Assembly (NCBI GenBank): GCA_047495785.1
Contig: JBLDXI010000024.1
Location: 2,604,001-2,668,000, forward strand
DNA: 64,000 nt
Direction of reading: 5' to 3'
DNA from: Lepidodermella squamata
Lineage: Eukaryota; Gastrotricha
Both the position numbers and the translations under genes were made by a program. The notes under the pieces were generated by a model. The model had not been told where the DNA came from and ran no database searches. It saw only the letters and a program-made list of their open reading frames with translations. Positions 10,333 to 20,980 of the stretch are shown here, one piece after another. How positions within the stretch are numbered: the stretch's first letter is position 1; each line of letters starts with the position of its first letter.

Positions 10333-11533
10333 ATGCTGGGCATTTTAGGGATCTTACTTGTTAGCTCAGGCCTGGTGTCTTCTCAAATTTATGATAATGC
10401 AACCAAAAATTGCGGATCAGTTAATTACGAGGCCAGTGGTTATCGGACCTTAGCTGATGAATCTCTGGGAAAGTGTTACCAGCTCATTGATAGCCAACTC
10501 ATCTGGGACAATGCAACAATATTTTGCAGCAGCCAAACAGGCCCGAATGGAACTGCTGGCTCTGGAAGGTTGGCCAAATTCACAAACGTTAGCAGCTACG
10601 AACTGGCGTTGATTCAACAGTGGTTACGCGATGTTAATTGGTCAAAGCCTGGAGTTTGGAGTGGGTTGATTCCTTCTTACATCGGTCTCACGTTTTTCTT
10701 TCGCATTGCTATGCAAGTCATGTTTCCACCAGGATGTATTCGACTGGATAAGGCGAAAGATTGGAGCGCCGCTAATTATACCTGCGACCAGTGGAAGGAA
10801 ATTAATTCCTTCATATGTGAATTTCGTTAGTTTTAATGGTCTTGCTATGAATTATTTTAATTTACTGCTCTTCTTTAAGCTATGCTGGACACTTCTACAG
10901 CACCACCAATTTCGAAGACATCAACAAAAAGCTTAGGATCAACAACTTCCTCTCAAGACGGAGCGACTTCAAAGGTTACGCCAGCTGCAAGATTGGTAGT
11001 AACCGATACAGTGAACATAACCTCTTCGACAACTAAAGCCCCAACTCAAGGCCTCGATCAAATGCCTTCAAGTATGTTTTTTTTAGGTCGAAATTTTGCT
11101 CAACCCAATTTTTTTACGTTTCCTAGCAACACTGTTGTTGGTCGGAGTGTTCGTTGGCTTTGGACTGTGTGCTGGAGCTTTCGCAATTTTTGCCGTCGTT
11201 CGATGCAAGAAAAAGCGTAGTCGCACCGATGTTGTACAAGTTGTCCATAATAATGACGACGCAAACGCGCCACCACCCGCCTACGGCGCACACACTCAGC
11301 CGATGCCTATGATGAACGTTCTAGGCCGACAGGTGCATGTGACTCCATCTGCTGTGCCTTACGTCAACGCGACTAACAGAATGTTTTCGCAAATGGCTGC
11401 TATGAAACAAAGTGGCGAAGATCCATTTGCTGGAAAAACAATGCAGCCTGGAGGCGTCGAGGCACCCTATAGCGCTTGGATGATGAGCGAAAACAATCCT
11501 TATGAAGTCGAGGCGAATGAGCAGACGAACTAA
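10333..11533 (+). CDS. C-type-lectin-domain type I membrane protein, copy 2
   Basis: Exons 10333-10825, 10880-11071 and 11127-11533 give 363 residues. Architecture and all intron phases match the gene just upstream, so this is a tandem duplicate. A signal peptide (MLGILGILLVSSGLVSS) is followed by a C-type lectin domain with CYQLIDSQLIWDNATIFC and NSFICEFR. The domain centre is shorter and lacks the WIGANRC cysteine of copy 1. A Ser/Thr-rich stalk fills exon 2. Exon 3 has one membrane helix (TLLLVGVFVGFGLCAGAF), a KKKR stop-transfer cluster and a tail with APPPAYG and NPYE. A splice acceptor (TTATTTCAG) ends 36 nt before the ATG. The tail diverges from copy 1 except for the proline-rich Tyr motif, which suggests selection on that element. 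Confidence 0.8.
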
Positions 11534-11719
11534 GGCCAACAGAAAGTTGGAAATTTGGAGTCAACAAAACGATCCAATTTATAAAAATATCCCCTTTCAT
11601 CATCGGCTTCTCATTTTGTTTATTAATCATCGATATTGGAAATAGATGTTTGAATCACTAACCTTGCAGAGCACCAATTTATGATTATACAAATTCGATA
11701 CTTCATTACATTTTTCGAA

Positions 11720-13695
11720 CTAGAAACCATCGGCATAGGCTATGTCCTTTCGCCAATCTGAGCAAGCCATGATTTTTCCATCTCTTCTTTGAATAGCTTG
11801 TGATATCGCAATTTCAGCCATCAATGTTCTGTTAACGTGGCCTCTATCTTCCAGTGATTTGATTAGAACCCAAGGAATGTTCTTCTCGTAGTAAAATGTC
11901 TCCGGTATCAATTGATGGTGGAGTCTTAACGCATCTAATGCCTCTTTCACAGTTTCATTGAACCAAAGAACTCGCATACTGACGTAGGCTGTAGTCGAGG
12001 TGATTCGGCTACCCCCAGCAGCGCCTACGACCAACACTGCATGGCTCGTATTACCACTTGGGTCAAGCTCAAGATCTGGCGTAACGATCACAGATGGTGC
12101 TGTAGAAGACTGAGGCCGTTTACCAGGTGCGATGAAGTTGTGAACGGCTGGAGGGAGATTGAATGAATTAGTCTCATTCGGGCTTGAAAAGTCATCCATT
12201 TCATCGTTGAAAATGATCCCTGTTCTATTGCCCATAATGCCACTTCCGAAGCTGAAAGATAAATGATTAAAATAGTATATATTCCTTTTGAAGTATCCTT
12301 ACTAAGTGTTGATCGTAGAAGTGATTCCAACGGCATTGCCAAACGCATCTAACGCCGAAATATGGGATGTTCCGTGGATTCTAGGCGGCATCTCGAGATC
12401 CGGCGAATAATAAGCCGTAGGGTGAGTGTAAGAGTCGTTGATCATCATCCTAATTTGCTCACCATATGCTGGGTTTGTCATATTCTTGATCAAAGCCTCG
12501 ATTTCAGGCGCGTAGCTTTCACCCTCAGTATCGTCACCGAGATAGGTGCGTTTTGCATAGGCAAATTTCAACGCTTCAATGAATCGGTGGTAGGTCAGTG
12601 GGTCATGCTTCGAGGTCTCGTTGAAATTGTAACCGGAGAGAATATTCAAAATGAATCCCATGATGGACCCACTGCTTGGCGGGGGCGTGCTGATCACTCG
12701 GTACTTGTTCTGAAGAACGACCTGAATAGGGGTCCGCCATTTTGCCTCGTAAAGCTCCAGATCCGTCTCGTTGATCGGAGAGCCAGCATCTTTCAGATCG
12801 GCCAAAATGTCTTTAGATAGAGCTCCAGTGTAATAATCTGGACCACCGAAAGTCGCGATTCTCTCCAGAGTATCAGCCAACTGAAGGCAGTGTAGAGTGT
12901 CTCCTTTAACATATGTCGTATTAGTACCGTTAATGTATAGAAACTCCTTGAGCTTTTCAAACGGCTGTTGGTCTTCTTTCGCAGCGATGTCTTGCAACGT
13001 TTCATTGATAGCTGAAGCGAGCGCTCCAGATACTTTGAAGCCCTTTCGGCAAATTTCGATTGTTGGCTCGAAAAGAGCACTCCATGGCACCCTACCGAAT
13101 TTCTGATGAGCCGCCCAGTACCCAGCGATTTCACCAGGCACAGCAATGGCATACGGGCCTAAGACGGATGATACGTTGTTGTGTTCAAACATGTCCTCAG
13201 TCGAGTTCAACGGCGCCATTTCCCTAGCATCGACAACGTAGCCAGTCTGAGAATCTTGATGCCAGATTGTCATGAAAAACCCGCCTCCAATGCCGGCGTT
13301 GTGCATGTTGTAAACGCCGGTACAGATTGTGGCGGCTATAGCAGCATCCACAGCAGAACCGTCCCTTGCCAGAATTGAAACGCCTACCTCAGAGCATGGA
13401 CCAGCATCGGCAGCGACCGCAGCGTAGCGATAAACGCCTAATTTACTCTTTTGGACTGGGAAATCGATGCTAACAGTGGGCAAGGGAACTGTTGAAATTG
13501 TGTAGATACTGCCCGCAACAACAGCTGCTGCCACAACAATAACTGTCCCGATCATGAAAACTGATTTGAAATTCCATTTGCTCGGCTCCTCCTTCTCGCC
13601 GCCTGGTTTCAGTGCTTCAGTGTCTGCGAAAACATTAAATTCGAAAATAGGATCAATATTAAGCTGGATTGATTAATTATACCTGAGTGGTGCAT
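11720..13695 (-). CDS. gamma-glutamyltransferase (glutathione hydrolase)
   Basis: Exons 13695-13683 (13 nt), 13623-12303 and 12251-11720 give 621 residues. A short cytoplasmic N-terminus precedes a type II signal anchor (MIGTVIVVAAAVVAGSIY). The enzyme body follows: the VDAAIAATICTGVYNMH and GIGGGFFMTIW blocks, then GTSHIS, whose Thr is the autoprocessing site and catalytic nucleophile of the family, then GAAGGSRI, the oxyanion-loop region of the small subunit. The protein should be anchored at the cell surface, self-cleave into two subunits, and transfer the gamma-glutamyl group of glutathione to acceptors or water. The exon 2/3 join within NTYFGSGIMG matches the family. A splice acceptor (TTCACAG) ends 3 nt before the ATG. 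All catalytic landmarks are intact. Confidence 0.92.
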
Positions 13696-14327
13696 TTTCT
13701 GTGAAAAATGCTGTTATTTTTTTGCTAACAGACCAAGGTCTTCTTACTAACACATCCTTTCAAAGCATGTCACGATTTTGTTTACTTAGTATTATCTCCT
13801 TCCCGTTCCCTACTACGAACGAATGCAAATGGTCACTTTTTTAAGCGATAAGATACTGAAAATTACGGCGGCGCTTGCGTATATAGGGTAGAAACGATCG
13901 ATAAAACGCAGAGTAAAATTCAGTCAATGCTCTATAGGTATTGATCGGCAGGAAAAATTGAATGTACCTGTAGAATGAGCAGATATTAGTGCGATATACT
14001 CTTCTCCTTGCTCCATGAAATAATAAAGGCAGTAAAACTTATAATATATACACAAGCTGTAGACGCATAGCTCAATGAATGAACGTGCAGTGGGTAAAAA
14101 ATGTGTTTTTTATTCACATGCCTATTCTGAACGATGTGTTGTGTGTCAAGTATATACAGAAAAACTGCTGCCAATCCTGGTCGCTTTTCAAGGGGAACAT
14201 CTCTATAACCATGGGAGTCAGATCTCAAATTCGAATAACTTTAAAAACAGCGAGTTCTTTCGCTAAAACTGTCATCGAAATTACCCAGATCTAGTTCCTT
14301 TATTACTTTTGAGGATATTAACCACAA
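13696..14327. other. intergenic, no supported gene
   Basis: AT-rich sequence with stops in all frames apart from short frames (for example minus 13986-14228) that lack any recognisable domain. I see nothing to annotate. Confidence 0.4.
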
Positions 14328-14780
14328 TCATCCTTCGTTCGTGGTATGCTTTATGTTATCATGAGAAGGTAAAACGACTAGAAAAACTATCAATAAAATG
14401 ATTGCAAGAACTCCAAGAGAAATGGCGACAACGCTCATAATCATAGCTGTCCGGTATCTCCGTTTCGCGTCTTCGAAGTGAATCGGCCTCATCGCAAGTA
14501 GTAAAGCAGGTATTGACAGGAACAAGACGCCGAAGAAGCAAGAAACCACTGCTAGGGAAATCGCCTGTAAACGGAGTCGTTTCAGTAGGAACAGACTGAA
14601 CTCTTCCGGGTTCATCTGTACCACGAAAACTCGTGCCATATCATTGCCGCTGGAATATGTCCCAACAGGCACGCCGATAACAGCAGCGGACTGGTCGCCA
14701 TTGAATTGTGTCAAGTCGGTGAATTGCTGGCGGTTAGCTGAATGAAGATGGCCATTAGCAGGCAGGGAGTGGAACTCCAT
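14328..14780 (-). CDS. small two-pass membrane protein, CD225/dispanin-like
   Basis: From the ATG at 14780 the frame gives 150 residues. The frame stays open upstream but has no ATG there, and a 5' exon is possible. The N-terminal 70 residues are polar. Two hydrophobic segments follow (AISLAVVSCFFGVLFLSIPA and MIMSVVAISLGVLAIILLIV), separated by a basic loop (RPIHFEDAKRRYRT). A Pro-Ala at the end of helix 1 and a basic connecting loop resemble the CD225/dispanin fold, whose members sit in plasma or endosomal membranes. The match is by pattern only. It lies between gamma-glutamyltransferase and the array of His-rich membrane proteins. Confidence 0.5.
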   Translation of the reverse strand: MEFHSLPANGHLHSANRQQFTDLTQFNGDQSAAVIGVPVGTYSSGNDMARVFVVQMNPEEFSLFLLKRLRLQAISLAVVSCFFGVLFLSIPALLLAMRPIHFEDAKRRYRTAMIMSVVAISLGVLAIILLIVFLVVLPSHDNIKHTTNEG

Positions 14781-15263
14781 GCCGTTGGATTGCTTATCAT
14801 ACGAAAAAAATGCAGACAAGTAAGCTCTTACGGCAGTGCTGATGCCTTCCGCTACCTGGCCATCGATCGGGTAAACAATTTCCGCTCTTGTAAGAGTATT
14901 TGGGCAGTTTACCGATGCTTCTACGTAGAGATAATTATAATTTCTCCCGTATAAAAACCATTAACCAAAACGTGACGCAAGCAGCCCAGTCACCACAGAC
15001 TGGAACAAATGCTGTGTTTCAACTTCATTCGCACTGATTCGATGATTTAGATCTGACAATCCTTTGGGAATGATTGGCAAAATAACAAACCATATTGCGT
15101 CATATCACTAATTCATGAAAATACCTAGATACAATTAATTGAAAATTCATGATTCCAGTGAACACTATTCAACGACATAGAGCTATGTCTGTTGGTGCAA
15201 TGATTTTGCTTGCACCTGCAAACAAAAAACCGGAAAACCCTATTAAATTGAATTTCTCTTGTA
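14781..15263. other. intergenic, no supported gene
   Basis: Upstream region of the first His-rich membrane gene (plus) and of the CD225-like gene (minus). No start-proximal splice acceptor or clear TATA box is seen before 15264. Confidence 0.35.
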
Positions 15264-15948
15264 ATGGCCGAGTCAGGTTTGACGTCGAACGAATCTGTTA
15301 CCCAAGCCAGCCTGTCTAGCGGATTATTAAGAGGTCATCGGTTTATCAGTGCCCCTGATCACTCGGGTCATGTTCACTACAACTCTGAGAACCAATTGAT
15401 AGGCGCCATGAGCTTACTCATCTTTATTATTGCAATCGGAATGATGGCCCCCGTAAGCTGCCTTAAATTTCTGAAATTTCTCCTAAATTTTCCTACAGGC
15501 CATTCGAATCATCTTCCAGGCAATGGATAAGCTGATTTTCCGAGGGAAAAATCTTGTAACAAAACACGCGAGCTGTGACTATGGAGTTTGCTTTGAAGAA
15601 GTTCTAGACGATGGTAATGTCATCATACACGAATGTCCCGGCCTTCTGGAGTTGGAAACGGACCTTGGGCTGAATTTCGATTTCAACGATGATTCATCTC
15701 TCAAGAAACCATTCCTACCTCCGAGGCGGAATTCAAAGAGCGTGCGGTTCGATTTTGATAAGACCTCAGTCAGTGAGATGGCTGATACTAAGGATAACTC
15801 AAGCCATACCAGTTTCACAAGTGTTCAAGAATCAGCTAACAACTGCATCTCAAGGGACAACTCAATATTTTCTGTTGAAATTATGTCCGACGCGAATGAT
15901 ATGACTAATTCTGTTTCTTTTGATAACGCTAATGCTTTAAACGTGTGA
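15264..15948 (+). CDS. His-rich single-pass membrane protein, array member 1
   Basis: Exons 15264-15452 and 15499-15948 give 212 residues. The N-terminus contains His residues (GHRFISAPDHSGHVHY). A single membrane helix follows (LIGAMSLLIFIIAIGMM), and exon 2 starts exactly after it with AIRIIFQAMDKLIFRG. The intron lies in phase 0 at the membrane exit, identical to the other four members. This is the longest member: its tail of about 130 residues is acidic and Ser-rich, with an RRNSKSVRFDF segment that could be a phosphorylation or docking site. There is no signal peptide, so topology is undetermined. I do not recognise the family. AATAAA at about 16083 may be the poly(A) signal. Confidence 0.7.
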
Positions 15949-16155
15949 TCTGGGTCCGGTATTATCCACCACGGCATGATTATCGATTTTTTCCTGAGAT
16001 TAGTAGGCTATTGTTTTCAGCGATTTGTGAGGTCATTTTTGCGTCTCAGCTGAACCATATGACTTTATACCCCTATATGATCAATAAAACAATCACTTGA
16101 TTGCATGCTTTTTCATCCAAAAATTGCGTTGGCCACCCCACCCTTGTGATCAGCC

Positions 16156-16556
16156 ATGTCACCGTACATTTCTCAGACGCAGCTCGCGATAAAAAAGATG
16201 AATCGGTCATTGCTGCTGGCGGGCAATGGAAGTGCCATTCACGTTCATCTCATGCATAGCCACATAAAGGTTGCTGAACGCGACGAAGATCACTCTCATG
16301 ATGCGCATTATCCACTTGTTGGCGCTATGTCATTTCTTCTGCTCATCATAGTCGTCGGCATGATGAGTCAGGTCAGTTATATCTTGATAATAATTACTTG
16401 TTTTTATTGAGTTGTTTACGATTAATTCAGGCAATTAGATTCATTTCTCGAGCTATTGAGCAGCTGGTACGGGGAGCTGGGATCAGGAGGCCTGTTCTCG
16501 ACAAATCTCAGCCTGTGATGTCACAATTTCATGGATCTGACGAGGGAATCTTTTAA
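16156..16556 (+). CDS. His-rich single-pass membrane protein, array member 2
   Basis: Exons 16156-16371 and 16431-16556 give 113 residues. The N-terminus is markedly His-rich (HVHLMHSH and DEDHSHDAHY). The helix core is PLVGAMSFLLLIIVVGMMSQ, followed across a phase-0 intron by AIRFISRAIEQLVRG. The tail is short. A splice acceptor (GATCAG) ends 2 nt before the ATG. It has the same exon structure and core consensus as its neighbours. Function unknown; His clusters could bind metal or sense pH, but that is inference. Confidence 0.7.
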
Positions 16557-16761
16557 TGAAAATGAAGAGTTATCATTGCATTATTTGCTCATTCGAAGGG
16601 TTGATGTCGAAAATTGTAAAAATTCGAAATTAAATCAATAAAAACGCGTCAACGGATAATGCATGTTACTACCATACAACGAGAGCTGATCAATCAGTTT
16701 CATCTATTAAAGCCGGTTTTGGCGAATTTCAACAAATTTCTTCATTCTTCGGCGACCTTAA

Positions 16762-17067
16762 ATGAATAGGAACGAAACATTAGATCACCACCACATCATT
16801 GCATCTCATAGCCACGGACACGGTCAAGATACAATTGAATATTCGCTGGTCGGTGCGATGTATCTCCTCATCTTTATCATAGCATTCTGGACGATAGGAC
16901 AAGTAAGTTTGAATCTAGCTTAATAATTTCAATTTCGATGAGTTTTTTACGTTCATAAGGCAATTCGATACGTATTAGAGGTCGCTGAGAAACTGATGTT
17001 CCGGGGCGAAGTTCCTGAGGTCGATGAAGATATTCTGTTCCAGAACTTTGCTATCGATAACGACTAA
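16762..17067 (+). CDS. His-rich single-pass membrane protein, array member 3
   Basis: Exons 16762-16902 and 16960-17067 give 82 residues, the smallest member. Only 19 residues precede the His cluster and helix: DHHHIIASHSHGHGQ, then SLVGAMYLLIFIIAFWTIGQ. After the phase-0 intron comes AIRYVLEVAEKLMFRGE and an acidic tail. It is too small to be picked up reliably by ORF length; support comes from the conserved core and the identical intron position. Confidence 0.7.
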
Positions 17068-17313
17068 CACATCCTATACATAGGTGTTATGTATCAAAAT
17101 CTGATCAAGAATAAGAGCATACTCATCAGCAATAACAGTAAATGAACGCAAATGCGAGAAACACAACTGCGGCAATTACGCGATAAAACCATGGCCATAA
17201 AGCACCGCACGCCGAAATTTATTGCTCTGGAATCAACGGCGAGTGCGCAGACGTTACCACTATGATATCGAAAGCTGTGTGGTCCATATTTCGATTCTTA
17301 TGCCTAGTAAATT

Positions 17314-17693
17314 ATGGACAATTCGAGCAAGATTGATAGCGAACCTGCTGTTGGCGGTCACGAAGTTTTGCATCGCTTCACTGGAGCACCCGAGCATGCA
17401 GGCCATGGTGAAGAAAAGCCGGAATACCAGCTGATGGGGGCGATGTTCCTACTGGTCTTCATTATTTCAGTCGGCATAATGGGACAGGCATGTGAAGAGA
17501 TTTTGTGACATTATTACTCATTTTATTGGGGTAAATTTAGCTATTTCGGGTATTACTACATGCCGTGGAAAATCCTTCGCCAGTCGAATCCGACCACCCT
17601 CCGGAAGATGGATTTGATGAAATCGATAGTTTCGAAAAAGATACCTCTAACAATGACGGCAACATGATGCGTGAAACCGTGAATGCGGTGTAA
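17314..17693 (+). CDS. His-rich single-pass membrane protein, array member 4 (GC-AG intron)
   Basis: Exons 17314-17487 and 17541-17693 give 108 residues. The N-terminus has spaced His residues (GGHEVLHRF, EHAGHGEE), then QLMGAMFLLVFIISVGIMGQ. Exon 2 starts LFRVLLHAVE where the paralogs have AIR. The homologous join requires a GC donor (CAG/GCATGT) and an AG acceptor. Without splicing the frame stops after ACEEIL. The tail is acidic and lacks the basic FRG stretch. The join is inferred from the four paralogs and could instead mark a decaying gene. Confidence 0.62.
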
Positions 17694-18050
17694 AAATCTG
17701 TTTTGTGAATTCTTGAGACCAGATTAGTAAATTGAATAATTTCGTTATTTTTAGCTCTTTAAAAGTGAAATGTGTCTATGATTTGGCCGCAGTAATAATC
17801 TCATGTCGAGGCTCCTTTAATTAAGCTAAGTGTAATTTAGGGGTGAAAAATGTATGATTCAGCAGTATCACCTATACAATAGAAGAGGAAGTTTCTAGCT
17901 ATTCAATTTGAGATGATGAAATCGACGAGTCTGGTTCGTAAACACATCAGCATGAGTGATTCAGCAGAAGTCTACTTCCCCCTCGGATTCTCAATGCTTT
18001 CATATAAAAATAAGTTTTGCCTTGTCGGTGGTTAAGAATATTTCTTTTCA
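17694..18050. other. intergenic within the membrane-protein array
   Basis: No gene seen. AT-rich spacer between members 4 and 5. Confidence 0.35.
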
Positions 18051-18412
18051 ATGGGGAAAAATCTAGTAATCAATGCAACTTTGCTATCCGTCAACCCGGC
18101 CGGGAATAGCAATAATGGTGGAGACAAGCAGCATCCACAAGATTCCCACGACCATTCTCACGATACCCAATATCAGCTATTAGGCGCAATGTCCCTTCTG
18201 ATAGTCATCATAGCTGCGGGAATGATTGGGCAGGTGAGCAATTTTTCAAACACTTCTTCATTCTCTATCTTTTGTTTATTTGAATATAGGCAATCAGGGT
18301 CGCTTTTCACACGTTCTCGCGAGTGCTTTATCGGTCAGACTCTCCATCGAACATAGACGCGGAAAGTGTTCAGGCTATGATAGACAGTAACTACGACATC
18401 CTTTCCGAATGA
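18051..18412 (+). CDS. His-rich single-pass membrane protein, array member 5
   Basis: Exons 18051-18233 and 18290-18412 give 101 residues. The N-terminus has QHPQDSHDHSHDTQY just before the helix, then QLLGAMSLLIVIIAAGMIGQ. Exon 2 begins AIRVAFHTFSRVLYR, then an acidic tail ending ILSE. The intron is phase 0 at the same residue as in the other members. It is the last gene of the head-to-tail array; the downstream channel gene is on the opposite strand. Confidence 0.7.
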
Positions 18413-18607
18413 CAATTGATCGGAACCAATCGATTGTTGGATCATCTGCTATGTTCGATTGCAATGAAGTTCCTAATTCAGCATTCAGCCGTGTTGTGAA
18501 TCCCGCATGCAAGACAGGAACTTGATTGCGTTGTTAGTAAAGTGCGGCCACATATAATGCTCGAATATTTTATTCACTTTTAAAATCAATTTCTGAGGGT
18601 AATCAGT

Positions 18608-20502
18608 TCAGGTATCAACATCAGGCTGCTGGCTGACTACTGCCAAAAATATTACACAAGGTGCGATTAAGGTCATAGCAATGTAAAGAATGGAGATTAT
18701 TCTCGAAAAGCTTAGGGCCAACAAGTACCAAGCCCTGTTCGAAGAGATGTCATATTTAGGGTCAGATTTAGCTGCCAGAATAGCATTGAAGTAAGGCTCA
18801 GCTTCCGCCGTGTCAAAGAAGGATGATATACTGATAGCATCCACCACGTCATTGGCAAGAAAAGGGTTAACCCGTGTTGGCAAAAGGCCAAAAACCTGTT
18901 CGAACGGCGACAGGTAGCGTAAGGCGCGTAAATCTTTCGATTTTACACGCTTATCACCGGCTTCAAGCTCGTAAGCTTCTTCGAAACTGACCCGTAGAAA
19001 AATTGCGAAATCTACCACGAAATGGCGGAAATTTTCCGACATTTTAGTCCGCTGTAATGCGCAGATTTTCCCGCATTCAACGATAAGCATTGTGAAGCCT
19101 TGGCCGAGAATAGCTATCATGACGAATACCATTTGCATCAACAGGAATTGGGCGATAATCGCTGAAACAGATTTCAAAATCATCATACAAATATTACAAA
19201 ATTATTTGTTTGAACTTACGCGGATGATCGGATGTTCGAGGTAGGTTTTTATTCATTTCGGCCTGAAAATGGCATGATTGAGGTACAACATCTCAAAATG
19301 AAGAAATCGACTCACGTGAACAAAAGTGTAAGACAAGAGGCATACGAATGAGACTTGAATGTTGGTAGCGTCAAGAATCTGTAATCCGCAATTTCAATAA
19401 GCTCCTAACTTTAAAAAGCATGAAATCGAACCGGAAGTTGGAAAGTTGAGAATTCCGTGATGCTGATGATGATGACAGGAAATATGACGAAGACTAAAAC
19501 CAAAAAACATAAGAGACACTTCTCGAGAGATGCTCTAATCTTACGTTTGTAAAAATCACTTCTCCGCTGTACTGCAATCTCAAAATACACCTTAATATTG
19601 GAAAAATGCTGTAAAAAATTCTCGAAAAAAACTTGTGTACCAACCCCAGCGTTACAGTCAGCCCCAGTAGCGTTTGGCGCGCAGTTGATGTATTGACCGT
19701 GGTCAACACTGAGTAGTTGCCACTGTTCGCTTTCAACGTACTGCGTCAAATCAAGTGGAGCGTCGCTTAGCCTAAAATGCTGCTGATCGGGCGTGTAAGT
19801 CCAACTTTCGAATGAAATGCGACACTGCTGTTGATCGTATGGGAAATACGTTAGGTCAAAGTCGCATGACGAGCCAAAGCTAGCTGTCGGGTAGTAAGTT
19901 ACCCTGCCATCGGATTCAATGTTCACCATTACACCGTTTGCCAGACTCAGCGTATACATATCCTTACTGTGAACAAATAAGACAGACCAATGACGATTTC
20001 GAAGGCAAATCTGAAGTGACTTATCGAAATTGCGGCAATGTCTGGGGTCCAAACCTTTTCAGGGTCAAGAACGATATTTGGAATAGCACCGAACTCAGTC
20101 TCGTTCCACACCAGGTATTCATCCATCCATGACGCTGTTAAGGTAGCTGATGTTATGATCAAATTATCCACCTCAAGCTATTGCGATAGAATAATCATAG
20201 AAGAAAGATAGCTGTCATAGTTATCTTACAATTTCTTCGATTTCAAATAGACGCAGACTCAGGGTGACTTCGATAGGATCCAGTGAGTTCTTTCTAGGCC
20301 GAAACCATGGATTGTATCCGCGCTGCAAGTGGCGTAGAAGTTGTAACTCGGATGGGGCTACAAATTGTCGATATAAGCAACGGCTTCTTTCTATACTCTA
20401 AGAAGACCTACCCTCCCTGTGTTTATCAAAGCGGAAGTTATTGCCATGGATCTCGAACAGGTGAAGGCTCAATACAAGCATCACAATTTGAACTTTTCCC
20501 AT
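18608..20502 (-). CDS. Cys-loop ligand-gated ion channel subunit (nicotinic-like)
   Basis: Seven exons: 20502-20412, 20357-20230, 20171-20020, 19966-19432, 19378-19316, 19262-19220, 19161-18608 (521 residues). The N-terminus has a signal peptide, then LQRGYNPWFRPR, DPIEVTLSLRLFEIEEI and TASWMDEYLVWNETEFG, all agonist-domain landmarks. The Cys-loop is C-x13-C (CDFDLTYFPYDQQQC), followed by SWTYTPD. Pre-M1 is VYFEIAVQRRSDFYKRK. M1 ends FQLP, M2 is NIQVSFVCLLSYTFVH, and M2-M3 is NKNLPRTSDHPP. M3, a long cytoplasmic loop and M4 follow. No vicinal Cys pair is seen, so it is not a classical alpha subunit. The GEK motif before M2 is replaced by DATN. The exon 3/4 join keeps frame only with a non-canonical intron end. 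A splice acceptor ends about 10 nt before the ATG. Confidence 0.82.
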
Positions 20503-20931
20503 GATGTTGTCGCTGCGACAGAAAATGTAAAGACACCGCGGGGTTCTGTAATGGAAATCTACAAACTCGCTTACTTCATCGAATCGATGAGCGGTACCAG
20601 CTGCGTCGATTCTTTCGATCACACCCTGGTCGTCATTCAATTATTAACGACATGGTCGATTATTAATTAATCATTTATTTTTCTCTCTTCGTCGCGATGG
20701 TCATTAGCAAGTGACGATATTTTGAGGAAAAGGAATTCTAATGCAGACTTCGCCAACGAAATCACCTGCCGTTTGCCACGCCCACGATGTCTGAGCCCGT
20801 TATGGTTGTTCGAATAATTTGGGATAAAAGCTTTTCTCGGGTGCTATAGGCGTGATTATCCAAAATACCTAATGCATTTAAGGTTATCAGGACACACGAC
20901 CCTGAAGAGCAAAGTACAGAAAACAGAACAC

Positions 20932-20938
20932 TATAAAA
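20932..20938 (+). promoter_or_regulatory. TATA box of the Cys-rich secreted-protein gene
   Basis: TATAAAA lies 43 nt before the ATG at 20981. No splice acceptor lies between it and the start codon, unlike many genes in the window. Confidence 0.6.
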
Positions 20939-20980
20939 GACCGTGGAATAAGCCTTAAATATAATAACGCCTCAAAAGAA

